Shown in pieces: positions 11,615 to 22,262 of a DNA stretch of 64,000 nucleotides. The notes beneath the pieces are model-generated. The model had not been told where the DNA came from and searched no databases. It was given only the letters and a program-made list of their open reading frames with translations. Each line of letters starts with the position of its first letter. Position 1 is the stretch's first letter. A program made the translations under genes and the position numbers. The stretch lies in assembly GCA_030407085.1 (NCBI GenBank), contig CM059584.1, positions 1,173,501-1,237,500 on the forward strand. The letters are read 5' to 3'. Source of the DNA: Trichopria drosophilae (taxonomy: Eukaryota; Arthropoda; Insecta; Hymenoptera; Diapriidae).

Positions 11615-11788
11615 TTATACATGAGGATTCAAGAGATAATGGAGTAGTTTTTTTCCAAAAGAAGTGTAATTTTTGTGCTCCGATGTTACTGTTTCTCTGA
11701 TATCCAGGGGTAGTTTATTGAATTGAGTTGGTCCTTGATAATCGTGGCCTCTTTGGCCAATATAGGTCCTCTTGATAGTCCGGTCATT
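11615..11788 (-). pseudogene. C-terminal RT fragment of the interrupted LINE
   Basis: It encodes NDRTIKRTYIGQRG and FNKLPLDIRE followed by a KKLLHYLLN end, the usual C-terminal block of CR1-like LINE proteins. It joins in frame with the sequence ending SSHYVH on the far side of the foldback transposon at 13737. Confidence 0.6.
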
Positions 11789-11795
11789 ATGTACA

Positions 11796-13729
11796 AAAAT
11801 TTGGGATAAAAAAGTAATAATTTGAAGCAGCAATTTTATTTTTGGGGCATGTTGGGGGAGTCAAGAAAAGCTTAACTTCAAGTTTTCGACCTCTGAGGTG
11901 GCTTGCTTTTTTTTATAACCTAAAAAATGTAATAAAATCGTATTTTTTAAATAACTCGGCCTCTAATGAAGTTAGAAGGTTCACTTAGGGCTCATTTTAA
12001 AGATTTTTTTGCGCTTTACAACTTTTTTTCAGAAAATTTTTTTATCCGATCGATAGTTTTCGATATATCGAAGGATAAATGAAAAAAAAGACGTACTTTA
12101 TATAGTTTTTTGCTTTTTACGTGGAATTGGAAACGGAAAAATAAAAAGTAATGTAAGACAAAGTTGTAGAGAATTAAATAACGAACAATTTCTTTTTTTA
12201 ATCGTTTCGTTTCGATGAAAATTGCGCCTTGTAGAGCGTCACAAAGTAGACAGTCGGCGTCAGCGTGTAAGCAGCGAGTTGTTCATATCGATATGCTGCG
12301 ACGGAGCGTTTTCGCTGAAATAAAAGACTTTATTCAAGCATAATTATTATGTAATATGTATTTTTTGAAGGTTTTTTTGTGAGCTACACGTTACAAAAAA
12401 AGGAAAAATAAAAATTGAGCAATTTTATTCGTTTTTTCTGTTTTATAAATTTTTTCATAAGACTGTACATGTGATTGAAATAAAACTTAAATAGCAATAT
12501 AAATAGTAAAATTTAATAGTAAATTTTGATACTTACAGTAGTAATTGTAATGATAAATAATTGTGGTGTTCGGATGGAATTCCTGTATTGCCAATTACAA
12601 CACAAGCTTCACCTGCACCTCCTGAGCTACTGCGCTTAATTTCTTGTAAATGTAAAGGAAATTGCAGTGGCGCGTGCGGCTGTCGTAAAGCGGGCATCAA
12701 ATGCTCGGTAATTTGTCTTTTCTGTTCTGGACAAACGTGTCTTAATTCTACAACGCCAGCAGAAATTTTGCAAAACGACGAATTAGATGACGACATGGAT
12801 GACGATTCCGACGATCTACTTGACACGCGAGAGGCCAACAATGGCGTATTCTGCGAAGATGACGACTACGAACATGAACCACAAGCAAAGCGTTCAAGAA
12901 AGATTTAATTTTTTAATCCATTTTTTAATGAAAAACGAGAAAATGTAAAAATAAATGTCGACAAAAATAAATATCACTTTTTCATATAAAATGTTTTCAT
13001 TCGCACACCTTGTACTTAACAAATAATCTTCCATCGTTAATTACGTGCAAAACGTACTTTCTAAATAACTATTTTATTGCCTTTCCCGTTTTATTTTAAA
13101 CGCATGTACTAAACTGCTCAATTTTTATTTTTCCTTTTTTTGTAACGTGTAGCTCACAAAAAAACCTTCAAAAAATACATATTACATAATAATTATGCTT
13201 GAATAAAGTCTTTTATTTCAGCGAAAACGCTCCGTCGCAGCATATCGATATGAACAACTCGCTGCTTACACGCTGACGCCGACTGTCTACTTTGTGACGC
13301 TCTACAAGGCGCAATTTTCATCGAAACGAAACGATTAAAAAAAGAAATTGTTCGTTATTTAATTCTCTACAACTTTGTCTTACATTACTTTTTTATTTTC
13401 CGTTTCCAATTCCACGTAAAAAGCAAAAAACTAAATAAAGTACGTCTTTTTTTCATTTATCCTTCGATATATCGAAAACTATCGATCGGATAAAACAATT
13501 TTCTTAGAAAAAGTTGTAAAGCGCAAAAAAATCTTTAAAATGAGCCCTAAGTGAACCTTCTAACTTCATTAGAAGCCGAGTTATTTAAAAAATACGATTT
13601 TATTACATTTTTTAGGTTATAAAAAAAAGCAAGCCACCTCAGAGGTCGAAAACTTGAAGTTAAGCTTTTCTTGACTCCCCCAACATGCCCCAAAAATAAA
13701 ATTGCTGCTTCAAATTATTACTTTTTTAA
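11796..13729. mobile_element. Foldback-type DNA transposon with ~615-bp terminal inverted repeats
   Basis: Two long arms are near-perfect reverse complements: 11808-12421 and 13115-13727. They enclose about 690 bp with one cysteine-rich ORF. The flanking ATGTACA (11789-11795 and 13730-13736) is a likely 7-bp target duplication inside the interrupted LINE. The rebuilt target is a 20-bp palindrome, so inverted-repeat homology seems to run past the real ends. The left end carries about 12 extra bases compared with the right. TIRs this long with a small interior suggest a non-autonomous or partly deleted element. I could not assign the superfamily; a 7-bp duplication is unusual. Confidence 0.8.
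12561..12908 (+). CDS. CXC-type cysteine-rich protein inside the foldback transposon
   Basis: The 115-codon frame is undamaged. Residues about 29-63 hold a dense cysteine block (CKCKGNCSGACGCRKAG, then IKCSVICLFCSGQTCLNS) with the CXC...C.C..C spacing of tesmin/TSO1-like zinc-binding domains. A strongly acidic tail (DDDMDDDSDD) and a basic KRSRKI end follow. TACTTACAG just upstream (12531-12539) could be a splice acceptor, so this may be the last exon of a longer transposase-associated protein. Family knowledge: such CXC blocks often sit at the C-terminus of uncharacterised, transposon-linked proteins in animals. DNA binding is inferred, not shown. Confidence 0.55.
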   Translation: MWCSDGIPVLPITTQASPAPPELLRLISCKCKGNCSGACGCRKAGIKCSVICLFCSGQTCLNSTTPAEILQNDELDDDMDDDSDDLLDTREANNGVFCEDDDYEHEPQAKRSRKI

Positions 13730-13736
13730 ATGTACA

Positions 13737-15049
13737 TAATGACTGGACAAGGGTACTACAGCGAGGTGAGCTGTGTGTTTTCTGACAGAGATGTGATGTT
13801 GAAATTTTATCAGTTGATGGGATACATAATAGTTTAACAATTTCCAGACATGGAACTTTCTCACGTCTAAAGTCTGGCTGATGCTGTATAACTCGGTGGT
13901 GTTAAATGTGATCTTTTTACAGAAGATTATCTTTAGGATTTTCCTGTTCAGCATTTAAATCGGGTTGATAACCCTGTCTACAGCACTTCCCCGCACTAAT
14001 ATGCTGTACCCCCAAACAGCTTGACAAATGGCCTTATAGACTCTCATGGTTTGGTAGTTCTTCAATATTTGGGTCAGTGTTCTAAAGACATGTGAGAGGT
14101 ATGTTATTTTGCGGACGGTCATGTTGACATGGATGTCCCATTTTAGGTGATTGTCGATTTCAACTCCTAGATATTTGGTATGTCTGACAATTTGTATAAT
14201 GTTACATTTACAGGTGTTCAAGATTTGCGGGCATTTGCAGTCGTGGATAATTAGTTTATTATCCTTAGGAATGCTATCTTCATAGCAGCCAAAGTTTATG
14301 CACACAGTTTTGTCATAGTTTACTGTTAATTTGTTTTCAGCGAAGTAGTTAGAGATCATATTAAAATCTTTTGATGCAACCTTTTGCACTTCTTGCCAAG
14401 TATCATGCTCGTAGTAGATACAGGTATCATCTGCGTATGCTGTAATTTGTCCTTGAGTTTGCAGGTCAAAGAGATCGTTGATATACAGTATGAATAACAA
14501 AGGCCCTAATACAGTTCCTTGGGGAACTCCGTAGACTACTTCTCTTATCTCACTTTTGGTGTTATTTATTTGAACGTATTGTTTTCTAGTGACTCTAATG
14601 ACATACTGTTCAAGTTTCTGCAAAAGTATACGATGATCTAGAGTATCAAAAGCTTTTCTAAGGTCAACGAAGATAGCCAAGCATGGTTTACTCTTGTTCA
14701 GTGGATTGTAAATAAGCCGGGTGACCTTTTCAATTGCATCTTCAGTCGATTTGTTTGCCCTAAATCCAAATTGGGAGTCATTCAGACATTTATTTTTATC
14801 TAAAAATTGTGTTAATCGATTGTTTAAGCAAAGTTCAAAGATTTTTGCTATGGTAGATATTATTGATATTGGACAATAGTTGTTAGGGTCAGATTTATCA
14901 CCATTTTTGTATACTGGTATTATCTTAGCAAGCTTAAAATGAGATGGGCATTTTCCAGATTGGAAGCAAAGATTTATAATGTGTTACAAAGGTGCAGAGA
15001 TGTATTGTGCAACAGCCTTTAAACATGATGCTGGTATATCATCAGGTCC
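13737..15049 (-). pseudogene. Reverse transcriptase of the interrupted LINE
   Basis: Read on the minus strand from 15049: GPDDIPASCLKAV, a VYKNGDKSDPNNY block, FGFRANKSTEDAI, the catalytic IFVDLRKAFDTLDH (about 14675), GVPQGTVLGPLLFILYINDL, the YADDTCIYY active-site box (about 14445) and the VRHTKYLGVEIDNHLKWD thumb. A stop at about 13955 separates the final part, which ends SSHYVH at the foldback transposon. The region upstream of 14680 is broken by stops. The first residues (GPDDIP) continue the sequence found on the other side of the R1 insertion at 16265. Confidence 0.75.
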
Positions 15050-16251
15050 GCGGCGGCTGCTCTTGCGTACCGCCGAATCCATCATGCTGTATGGAGCGGA
15101 GGTCTGGGCCGACTCGCTGCGGTACGAAATGTACCTCAAACGACTGGCCGCTGTTCAGCGAAGGGGGGCCCTCCGAATTGCCTGCTCCTATCGCACGGTC
15201 TTGGAACCCGCAGCGATGATGGTGGCTGGTGTCATTCCCATCCACTTCCTCGCCCAGGAGTGAATGTTCGTCCACCAGAACAAATCACAGATGGGGTTGC
15301 CCTGCGCCAGAGAGACTGCCAGAAGAAGGACCATGGAAGCCTGGCAGGATCTCTGGACCCAGGAAACAAGAGGGAGATGGACTGCTCGCCTTATCGGCGA
15401 GCTAAAGGATTGGACCGATCGCCAGTTTGGCGAGGTAAGTTATTACTTGACGCAGTTCCTGACAGGACACGGCCTGTTCCGCTCCTACCTTCACAAAATG
15501 GGAAAGGTAGCGAACTCAGGCTGTGTGTACTGCGGCTGCATCCGCGACGATGCCCTCCACACGTTCTTTGAATGTGAGCAGTGGAGGGACGCCAGGTGTG
15601 GCCTAGAAGAAGAGATTGGACAATTCACGCCGGATAATATCATCCGGCTGATGCTACAAAACGAGGACACCTGGGCAAGGACTGCCGATTTTGTCGAGGC
15701 GGTCCTTCGACACAAGAAGACGGACGCGGATGCAGCCGCAGCACGATGAAGAGAAGGTCAGGCAATTGAGAGTCCAACCTATTTATTTACTTGTAACAGA
15801 AGACGACGCAGCCACTGGGCGCCAGTGGAACACATCGTTCTATGATGTGTGTCTCTGTTATTTAATGGGATGTACGTATCTGTTACTTTGTTGTGATATG
15901 TGCTTATATATTTTTTTATCAGCGTGACGCAGCGGTCACTGGGATCCAGGGGTCGCCAAGACGTCAGGTTTTAAATACCAGACGACGAAAGAGATGTAAA
16001 GTATTTATTTATTTTTTTACTGGAAGGACGCGGCAGTTACTGGAATCCAGTATCTGCTCAATAACCGATGCCACCGCGAAGTATTGTTATTAGTTCCGCG
16101 GTGGTCACTTGAACGTCGGTCGGATAAGAAGGTTAGGGTTTAGTGGGTATGCCTATGTCGGATAACAGGTGAATCCCACACACGGGGGAGTCTCGCACGA
16201 CTCCCTTACGGTGCTTAACGCATTCCCCCCTTCTTCGGATAAAAAAAAAAA
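15050..16251 (+). mobile_element. 5'-truncated R1-clade LINE with 11-bp target duplication
   Basis: TCATCAGGTCC occurs at 15039-15049 and again at 16254-16264, directly flanking the insert. The insert ends in an 11-base A run (16241-16251). Both are hallmarks of target-primed reverse transcription. The interrupted sequence encodes the GPDDIP motif of the minus-strand LINE on both sides. The 3' UTR (15750-16240) holds three diverged copies of a GACGCAGC-GTCACTGGGATCCAG unit. Confidence 0.9.
15053..15749 (+). pseudogene. R1-clade LINE C-terminal protein fragment
   Basis: Codes for the end of the R1-type polyprotein: SIMLYGAEVWAD, then QRRGALRIACSYRTV with the R1-characteristic VAGVIPIHFLAQE, broken by a TGA at about 15261. 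It continues in the next frame with TRGRWTARLIGELKDW, FLTGHGLFRSYLHKMGK and a C-x2-C...H-x4-C zinc motif (SGCVYCG, then DALHTFFEC) before the stop at 15749. Endonuclease and RT core are absent through 5' truncation. R1 relatives usually insert at specific sites, but this copy sits in another LINE. Confidence 0.85.
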
Positions 16252-16264
16252 TGTCATCAGGTCC

Positions 16265-17715
16265 AGGAGCTTTTCCATTTAGTGACATTATTACCCGGAA
16301 TACTTCATTTGATGAAACATTAGTGAGAAACAATGAGTTACAAGGTGTTCGAGTCCTAGAAGGCATAGATGTTTGTTTTGATCTTATCTGCTAATTTTTC
16401 TCCTATATTAGAGAAAAATGTCACGAAGATATTCACAATGCGCTTTTCATTTGTGGTTAGCTCTCTTTCTGTGCTCATTATTTAAAGATCTTCTCTTTTG
16501 ACGATTTTAGTCCTTTTCCTGTAAGGCCATTTATAGTTCTCCATAGTTTTTTTGGGTCTTTTTCTGTCTTACTGATAATAGCTGAATAGTATCTGTTCCT
16601 CGCTTTGTTTATGAGAAGATTTAGATGATTCCGGTATTTTTTAAATTGATCTTTAAGTGTCATATTTGTAGGATTTTTTGTAGCAGAGTGAAATAACTTG
16701 TCCCTTGTCTTTATCGATTTAATCAAACCATAGGTGATCCAAGGAGTTTTCTTATTTATTTTACTTGTAAAAGTTGTCGTCGATGATTGAATATGTTTTT
16801 GCAAAGTTGCTGCAAAGTTTTGAGTGCAGTCTTCTACTTCAGTCGATAGGTAAACATTATTCCAGTTTTCATTAGATATTGACATTTCTAGAGTATTATA
16901 ATCAATTTTTGTTTTTAGATAAGTCGGAAGAGTGGCCGTTGATGATTTGTCTATTGATGGTATAGCAAGAATCATTGGGAAGTGATCCGTTATTTTGTTC
17001 TTGAGTATAATAGCAAGGGGTTTTGGTTCTTCTATTGCTCTTCGGTAAAATATGTGGTCGATACAGGTGCCTGATGTTCCTTCTACTCTAGTAGGTTTAT
17101 TTATAGCTGAGATAAATGATAATGAACTAAGTTCAGTGAGGTAATCGAGTGTTGATCGAGTCATTTAGGATATTAATATTGAGGTCACCTACTAATATCT
17201 GCGTTGCTTTACTGTCTAGGGCCTTTAAAAGAGTTGATAGAGAGTTAATAAATACGATCATGTCATCGGAGTGCAGCCTATATAATGCTAATATTTCAAA
17301 TTTTTTTTGATGTGGTTTGTATAGATAGTTTAATTACTTTATTTTCATTAAGGTTTAAAATTTCATGTTCATAATGTAGAGATTCTTTTACGTATAATAT
17401 AGTCCCGTCATTTTGATTTCTCGTGCCTGAATTATAGATGGCAGTGTATCCTGGGATATTATACAGATTTACATTCTCGACTAACCAGGTTTCAGTAATG
17501 ACTATGATGTCGAAGTCGGTTTTAAAAGTATCGATGAATAAAAGTAGTCTTAAAAGATTTTGTCATATGCTTTGAATGTTCGTATGTATGATCTTAATTG
17601 CATGTATTGAGCGTGATATGTGTTCTGTACATTGATCTTGTGAAATATATACTTGCGTATCCAGATCTGGTGCTTTAATATGTTCTAATAAGTGTGAAAT
17701 GTGCATAGTTATGAA
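16265..17715 (-). pseudogene. Endonuclease domain and linker of the interrupted LINE
   Basis: Read on the minus strand from about 17715: HTNIQSI, VITETWLVENVN, a NIPGYTAIY block, ILALYRLHSDD, QILVGDLNINILND and GTSGTCIDHIF, then SDH-like KITDHFPMIL. These are the ordered motifs of apurinic-type LINE endonucleases that nick the target strand. A long helical linker with KARNRYYSAIISK leads to the RT. The 16478-17164 part is an open frame of 228 codons; the rest contains stops. The last residues (KAPGPDD) abut the R1 target duplication. Confidence 0.75.
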
Positions 17716-17739
17716 ATTAGTTGGTTTAATTTACTTGAT

Positions 17740-19153
17740 TCTAATTGGGTAATTGGTTCTACTTATATAATTTCTCCGTTCTGTATAAGATTCACAATTA
17801 TCTTCATCCTCAGCCGCATGTGTCACTAAATATTTAGTTTTAAATTTATTATTTGATTGTATACAGTTTATACATTTGCGTGATTCCGTATGCGTACAAT
17901 TTGTTGAGTCGTGTTCGTCAGCATAGAATTTACATATAAACGATTCACTTTTGCAGTTATTTCCATTATGGCCATATTGACTACATTTATAACATCTTTT
18001 GGTGTTATTTGGGCATATTTGTCAGCCAATTGCGAGTTTATATCCTTTTTCAACCTTTTTTTAAATATACATTAGGGTTTACCTCTGCAAACACTGTAAA
18101 TCCTCTTGAATTCATCTGTTTTTTTATGTATGTAACGTTGAAGAGAGGATTCATTATTCCGTCAAAATTTTGCTCTTGTATTTGTTTTTGCATTTCTGCC
18201 ATTGGTTTCTCTTCGTATACTCCTGCATTTCGGATTCTTGGATTTGATAATTTAGTTTCCGTTATTTCATACTTATCGCGTAGCTTGTTCGAAAGTTCTC
18301 GTAGAAGAGTATTTGAATCAGTGGCATTTCTGCATTTTATACTAACAGATCCATTTTTATTTTTTCTATAAGAACTAATTTGAAGTTTTAGACTTACTGG
18401 ATCAATAACATTTTTTACGTCCATGTTTATGGTATCCGGACCTTCATTTTCTGACCTAGGTTTAATTATAATTGGTAGGGAGTTTTGTATTACTTGTACT
18501 CTGTTCGACGAGTTACCGTTCGCAGCTACTGCCTTGGCGTAAGTCAAGTTTGCTTGATTTTTATCTCTTTCTTCAGTCAACCACTTGTTCTTTTCAACTA
18601 ATAACTCATTTTTATCCTTCAGTTGTTGGTTCAGATCGTTTAGTAGTGCATTTTTTTCTAAAAGATGTTTTACTTCTTCGTCAGGACAATCAGACTGTTT
18701 GACTTGTGTGTTTTCCGATAATTCATCACATTTTTGTTTGGCCTAGTTATATTGTAATTCTAGACGACTATATTTGGTTTCTAATTTTTTATATGATTTT
18801 GTAATATTGTATAAGTCTTGTTTTAGTTTCGCTAAAACCACTCTGGCATTGTGTTCTGAAGTACTTTCTACAGGGACAGAAGTTAAATCGACATCACTGT
18901 GTTCCTCACAAACTCCTAAAACACTCGTTAAGTACTTTCCACCTGACTTTCTATTAAAGTCGCTTTTGTGATATGGGCCATCGCATAACACACATATCAC
19001 AACCGAACATACCTGTTGGGGGTGACATTGTAGAAAAACATTTTGCCTCGGGTAGCAATCCCTTTCCCGACATTTTGCGATAACTACAGATTTAAATTTG
19101 GCGCGCCCGTCATAGGCGCATGCGCTGGACTCCTTCCTCCTGTGCGTGCGCAA
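17740..19153 (-). pseudogene. ORF1 of the interrupted LINE (coiled coil and zinc knuckles)
   Basis: Starts at a Met (19153) with a basic N-terminus and a Cys/His-rich segment (CRERDCYP to VICVLCDGPYHK), followed by a Leu/Lys/Glu coiled coil. A TAG at 18740-18742 interrupts the same frame, which continues through LLEKNALLNDLNQQLKDKN and a folded middle domain to about 18050. A frameshift then leads to a zinc knuckle, CYKCSQYGHNGNNC (about 17990-17950), and a second Cys-rich repeat. Such ORF1 proteins bind element RNA in ribonucleoprotein particles. One nonsense codon and at least one frameshift disable it. Confidence 0.7.
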
Positions 19154-19240
19154 TTTTCAGTTCGCCAAGTTGAAAACCACTTAGTTATGGTCGTTCTGCT
19201 CCTACCTTGGAGGTTATGCTGAGACCAACATGTCACAGAA

Positions 19241-19398
19241 TACTTTAATTGGACGATATTATAGGTGTTTAGCCTCTTCTTTATTTGAGAACAAGAGGGC
19301 CATTAGTTTGCGTGGCCACAAACTGCAAAATAAATAGCCCCGAGGGGCACAAAAAGGCAGAATAGTTTCTAATCAGGGGAGCAGTTAAAAACATGTGT
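19241..19398. other. Junction between two LINEs
   Basis: Short non-coding stretch between the 5' end of the LINE at 11152-19240 and the broken I-like LINE. It is probably 5' UTR of the former. No target duplication was found. Confidence 0.3.
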
Positions 19399-19703
19399 TC
19401 AAGTGCTACTCACCGGAACCGGAACCAAAAGTCCTTTGTAGATATTTAAAATCTGATTTGGGTGGACACCCCAACGGACCGTACTGATTGATTTTATAAT
19501 ATTATGTGCAGTTCTTGCTTTTTTACAGACTTCTTCCACGTGGTTTTTCCAATTTAATTTGTTGTCGAAATTAACTCCAAGAAATTTTACATATTTAGCA
19601 ATTTTGATTTTTATATTTTCTAAACTTATTTCTACATTTTGAAGGTCTATTCTTTTTCTTGTGAATATTATAAATTTTGTTTTATGTGTTGCAATGGATA
19701 GAC
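19399..19703 (-). pseudogene. RT thumb fragment of the I-like LINE
   Basis: Encodes THKTKFIIFTRKRID and YVKFLGVNFDNKLNWKNHV, the thumb block after the YADD region in LINE RTs, then SISTVRWGVHPNQILNIYKG. The frame ends where LINE sequence is lost near 19400. Confidence 0.65.
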
Positions 19704-19999
19704 TATGCAACAAATGTTATATAGGAGAGACAGGAAGTTTGCTAAGAGACAGAATTAACGAACATAAACGAAATATTTACTCAAGTGAGGATAAACTTAC
19801 GGGCCTAAGTAGACATAAATTAGACACAGGACATGATTTTGATTATAAAAACGTTCAAATATTAACTACAGAAAGAAACTATTGGAAAAGAAAACATTTA
19901 GAAAACTTTTTTATCAAAAAACATAATAATAATGCAGTGAATATAAGATTCGAACTTTCGAACCTTCCAGAAACATACTTTCCGTTACTCAATAATTAA
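19704..19999 (+). pseudogene. Penelope GIY-YIG endonuclease fragment
   Basis: The frame encodes CYIGETGSLLRDRINEHKRN, the GIY-YIG signature (here YIG with the following Arg and His), then GLSRHKLDTGHDFDYKNVQI and a HLENFFIKKHNN block that closes Penelope proteins, stopping at 19999. The RT is missing through 5' truncation. Bases before 19704 in the same frame belong to the LINE target. Confidence 0.85.
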
Positions 20000-20526
20000 T
20001 AATTTCGTCATAATTTTTTCAAAAACATCTCGTTAAAATTTCGTTAACTTTGAATACAAGCATTCCACACATCTTCACATTATTATTGTCAAGGGTTGAG
20101 CACTGGCAATGTTTACGTTTTTGTCAGTCAGTTCGTTACCGGCACGCGACTCGCACGTATTTACAGTTTTTGTGTTCTTACTAAGTTTCTTTTCGAAACT
20201 TATCTCTTTCTTTTATTTTTTAGGCTTTTCACAACTTTCTGCGTCCACATTCAATTTTTTGTAAAAATAGTAAATAAGAAATAGTACCGGCCATCCCATT
20301 CGGGAGTGTTTTTTATGTTTTTGTGCACATCAAGGACTTACAGGTAAGAATACAAATTTACATTTTTTTCAAAACTTACCAGTGCTCAAAACAACACATT
20401 CAAATAAACTTACCAGTGCTCAATTCACACATAAATCCCGATATAATCCATATTACCGATAAAATGAAAATGTAAACACTTACTACTTAATCATAATTGT
20501 ACATTAAATTACAGAATTATAATTTT

Positions 20527-20558
20527 CTGAAGAGGGTCATAAACTCGTGACCGAAACG
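20527..20558 (+). ncRNA. Hammerhead ribozyme-like core of the Penelope element
   Basis: CTGAAGA (20527-20533) and GAAAC (20553-20557) are separated by a hairpin with GGTCA/TGACC arms, matching the CUGANGA-stem II-GAA core. Hammerhead motifs are established in Penelope-like elements. One extra G sits at the base of stem II, and stem III and the cleavage site are not clear, so activity is doubtful. Confidence 0.5.
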
Positions 20559-20694
20559 TAAACTCAAATTTCGTATTTTGTATCCACCTGTCCGCTACAC
20601 CAAGAAGTTTTTTTTGTAACACACCTATTTCAAATACAGACGGACAAAGAAGAACCTTACAATTTAATTTTTTCAAAAAAAAAAGTGGATAGAC

Positions 20695-22262
20695 CTCTGC
20701 TCTTCAGCCAAATTTTCAGACCTTCAAAGGCCTTTTCAAGTTCGCATATACATGACTCCAAATTTTTGTGGGGAACGTATATAGCGCAGTCGTCGGCGAA
20801 TTGTAGGTTCCTTGCCGTTTTACCAATATTCAGTTGTAAATTTCTAACGTAAATTTTGAATAAAACAGGACTTAAAACCGATCCCTGAGGGAGGCCTTTA
20901 AAAGTCTGGAATTCCTCTAAAAAGTATCCGTCCGTATAACTTTTTATATTTCTTTGTGTAATTATAAATTTTATGAATTGAATGAGTTTAGTGGAAAGTT
21001 TAATATCTATAAGGTCTTGGATTAAGGTGTTTACTATGACATTGTCAATGTAATGCACCTTCTATATCTACCATCAGCGCACCTGTAAATTGGTTTCTGC
21101 AGAAGCCTAGATAAATGTCAGTAGCGAGTAGTGTAACGTTGTCCGTACATGACTTTGCTTTTCGAAAGCTATACTGAGTGTTGGGTATAATGAGGTCTTG
21201 TTCGATTAGCCATTCTAGTCTGTTTTTCACTAGGGTTTCCAACATTTTGGCTATGTTTGAAGATAGGGCTTTTGGAATGGAGCTGTGGAAATAAGCCAGA
21301 TTGAATATTTTTAGAATTAATTCATGTATAGCATCTGATACCTCATTTATAATTTTGTTCGATATCATATGTGGGCCTGGGCTGGATTTAAATTTTAGAT
21401 TCTTTCGCACTGCATTATATTCTTGTGAACTGAATGGTTCGTCAAGGATTTTTGATTCTTTGTATGGAATGTTTGGAGTTTCAGTTTGGGAAATTAGAGG
21501 AGAGGATTTAATTTTATTTATTGTTACTTTTAGGTTAGTGTCGTTGTAGATATTTGTACCTTTTTTGGAAATGTCAATTCTGGGATTTTGGAATGAGGCC
21601 AGATTCTGCTGATGTCTGTCTCCGCGTTAAGGGAATCACAAAATCGTCTAAATCCTTCTTTCTTGGATTTAAGAAACAGATTTTTAGCTTTTTTAGCCAA
21701 TGAATTGTAATTGTTGATATTCTCTATATTAATCTCTTTTTTAATAGTTTTTGGGCATTATTTCTGTCTTTGATTGCATTAGCGACCTCGTCATTCCACC
21801 AGTAAGTATGCAAGAGTTTATTACTCTTCTTTTTACTTGCCTTAAAAGCATTACAAGAGATTAAACATTTTTGTATTTCTTTGATTAAATCATCATATAT
21901 TTTAAGGTAATTAGAACTATCGATTTGGAAGTGATTGGACTTTTCTAATATCATTTCTTTAAATTTTTCCCAATTAACGTTATTGATATTTATTGTTGGT
22001 CTGGTTTCCCTTTTTTCGTGGAATTGTCCTTTTAATTCAATTTGGATAGGGTAATGGTCGCTTCCCATAGAACTTGAACTAACATTCCACGTAGCTCTAT
22101 GTAATAGATCAGCTGACAATATAGTAATGTCAGGAGATCCAAAATTGTGATCGGTAGATTTTGGAATTTTGGTGTGGTAAGACGGATCATTTAGGATTAT
22201 GTAACTCTTGTTGGTGAAGTTTTTGTATATTTGTCTTCCTATTGTGTTCTGTCGATGGATCG
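20695..22262 (-). pseudogene. I-like LINE endonuclease end, linker and RT
   Basis: From 22262 downward: QNTIGRQIYKNF, then FGSPDITIL and SMGSDHYPIQIEL, the last endonuclease motifs; a linker with HTYWWNDEVANAIKDRN; then SSPGPHMISNKIINE (RT fingers). An internal deletion after FHSSIPK removes the following RT block. Next come MLETLVKNRLEWL, a damaged FRKAKSCTDN block, GLPQGSVLSPVLFKIYVRNL and LQFADDCAIYV (active-site Asp pair). Frames change at about 21050 and 21700. It continues at 19703 beyond the Penelope insertion. Confidence 0.7.

Larger units (their letters stand above)
11152..19240 (-). mobile_element. Near full-length LINE interrupted by two younger insertions
   Basis: A minus-strand LINE with ORF1 (17740-19153), endonuclease (16265-17715), RT (13737-15049) and C-terminus (11615-11788). 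Its 3' tail is a run of ATTCAA/AATTG units (11150-11200). A foldback DNA transposon (11796-13729) splits the C-terminal region and an R1-clade LINE (15050-16251) splits the endonuclease-RT linker. When both are ignored the protein reads through both junctions, which supports the reconstruction. ORF1 with zinc knuckles, an L1-type endonuclease and an RT without RNase H fit a CR1/Jockey-like group. Stops and frameshifts make it inactive. Confidence 0.75.
19704..20685 (+). mobile_element. 5'-truncated Penelope-like element with 9-bp target duplication
   Basis: TGGATAGAC at 19695-19703 and 20686-20694 flanks the insert, and the interrupted LINE reads through in frame when the insert is removed. 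It starts within the GIY-YIG endonuclease and ends in an A-rich stretch (20676-20684). The non-coding 3' part contains a hammerhead-like core (20527-20558), a feature known from Penelope-like elements. Confidence 0.85.
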
